NCBI GenBank assembly: GCA_002937555.1
Contig: PTKB01000166.1
Location: 1 to 5,958 of the forward strand
DNA: 5,958 nucleotides
Reading direction: 5' to 3'
From: Alphaproteobacteria bacterium MarineAlpha10_Bin2
Lineage (GTDB): Bacteria > Pseudomonadota > Alphaproteobacteria > UBA828
The notes under the pieces are model-generated. The model had not been told where the DNA came from, did not search any database, and saw only the letters and a program-made list of their open reading frames with translations. The translations under genes were made by a program, and so were the position numbers. Below are positions 5,677 to 5,958 of the stretch, in pieces. The stretch's first letter is position 1. Each line of letters starts with the position of its first letter.

Positions 5677-5958
5677 GGCGCAGGAGGTCCAACCCTTTGG
5701 CGAACATTTGGCGCCGGCGGCGGTGCGACGTCGCCAATGGTGACGGCGGCGCGGATGGCCGATCCGGCGCGCTCGGCATCCGCGTCGCTGGCGGCGTGAA
5801 TGTTACATAGCGGGCGCTCGGGCCCGACGCTTTCGCCAATGGCGGCAACGTCCGAGAGCCCGACCGAATAATCGATGCTGTCTTCAACGCGCCGCCGCCC
5901 GCCGCCGAGATCGATAATCGCGAGGCCGAGTTCGCGCGCATCCACCGCCGTGACGATG
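5673..5958 (-). CDS. deoA: Thymidine phosphorylase, C-terminal part (cut by window edge)
   Basis: The last 94 residues of thymidine phosphorylase are present; the N-terminal part lies beyond the right edge. The enzyme splits thymidine or deoxyuridine with phosphate into base and deoxyribose-1-phosphate, the substrate of DeoB. The segment VDARELGLAII, then DLGGGRRR, then SIDYSVGLSD is the conserved C-terminal alpha/beta domain motif, followed by a GESVGPERPLCNIHA stretch as in E. coli DeoA. The frame runs off the window with no start; the GTG near 5945 is an internal valine in the conserved IVTAVDARELG region. The tail is proline-rich (APPPAPNVRQRVGPPAP). The TGA at 5675-5673 overlaps the deoB ATG. 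Confidence 0.93.
   Translation of the reverse strand, partial: IVTAVDARELGLAIIDLGGGRRRVEDSIDYSVGLSDVAAIGESVGPERPLCNIHAASDADAERAGSAIRAAVTIGDVAPPPAPNVRQRVGPPAP

Noticed and set aside
5681..5686. AGGAGG on the plus strand just before the deoB start codon position
   Set aside because: It is on the wrong strand for deoB, whose mRNA reads CCTCC here, and no credible plus-strand gene follows it.

Overview
The window is high-GC DNA with alphaproteobacterial character. This is inferred from strong GC bias at third codon positions, tight gene packing with ATGA overlaps, and proteins that resemble the rhizobial GlxB/GlxC/GlxD/GlnT set and the N-methylglutamate pathway enzymes of methylotrophs. No genus can be assigned from the sequence alone.

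Layout. Positions 1-51 may be the last codons of an upstream plus-strand gene. Positions 52-158 form an AT-rich control region with a good sigma70-type promoter (TTGATT, 17 bp, TATATT with an extended -10 TG). It carries two copies of the inverted repeat TTTCCT-N3-AGGAAW, one upstream of the -35 box and one filling the spacer. Positions 159-4470 hold a four-gene plus-strand operon: mgsA (class II glutamine amidotransferase), mgsB (GXGXG beta-helix domain of glutamate synthase), mgsC (FMN-binding synthase domain) and gmaS (glutamine synthetase family). The first three overlap; a 91-bp gap precedes gmaS. Twelve bases after gmaS, a minus-strand deoA-deoB pair ends head-on against the operon; deoA is cut by the right edge.

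How the genes work together. MgsA, MgsC and MgsB are the three domains of the large glutamate synthase subunit as separate proteins, in gene order A-B-C rather than the fused-protein domain order. With GmaS they form the methylamine-assimilation half of the N-methylglutamate pathway: GmaS joins methylamine to glutamate, and the Mgs complex makes N-methylglutamate. The oxidising half (N-methylglutamate dehydrogenase, mgdABCD) is not in the window and cannot lie directly downstream, because deoB converges there. The rhizobial reading (glxBCD-glnT, type III glutamine synthetase) remains an alternative. The deoA-deoB pair is ordinary nucleoside salvage: thymidine phosphorylase releases deoxyribose-1-phosphate and phosphopentomutase converts it to deoxyribose-5-phosphate.

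Nothing here looks like a wholly new system. The most notable element is the paired palindromic operator in the mgs-gmaS promoter, whose regulator is not encoded in the window. No RNA genes, mobile elements or CRISPR arrays were seen.
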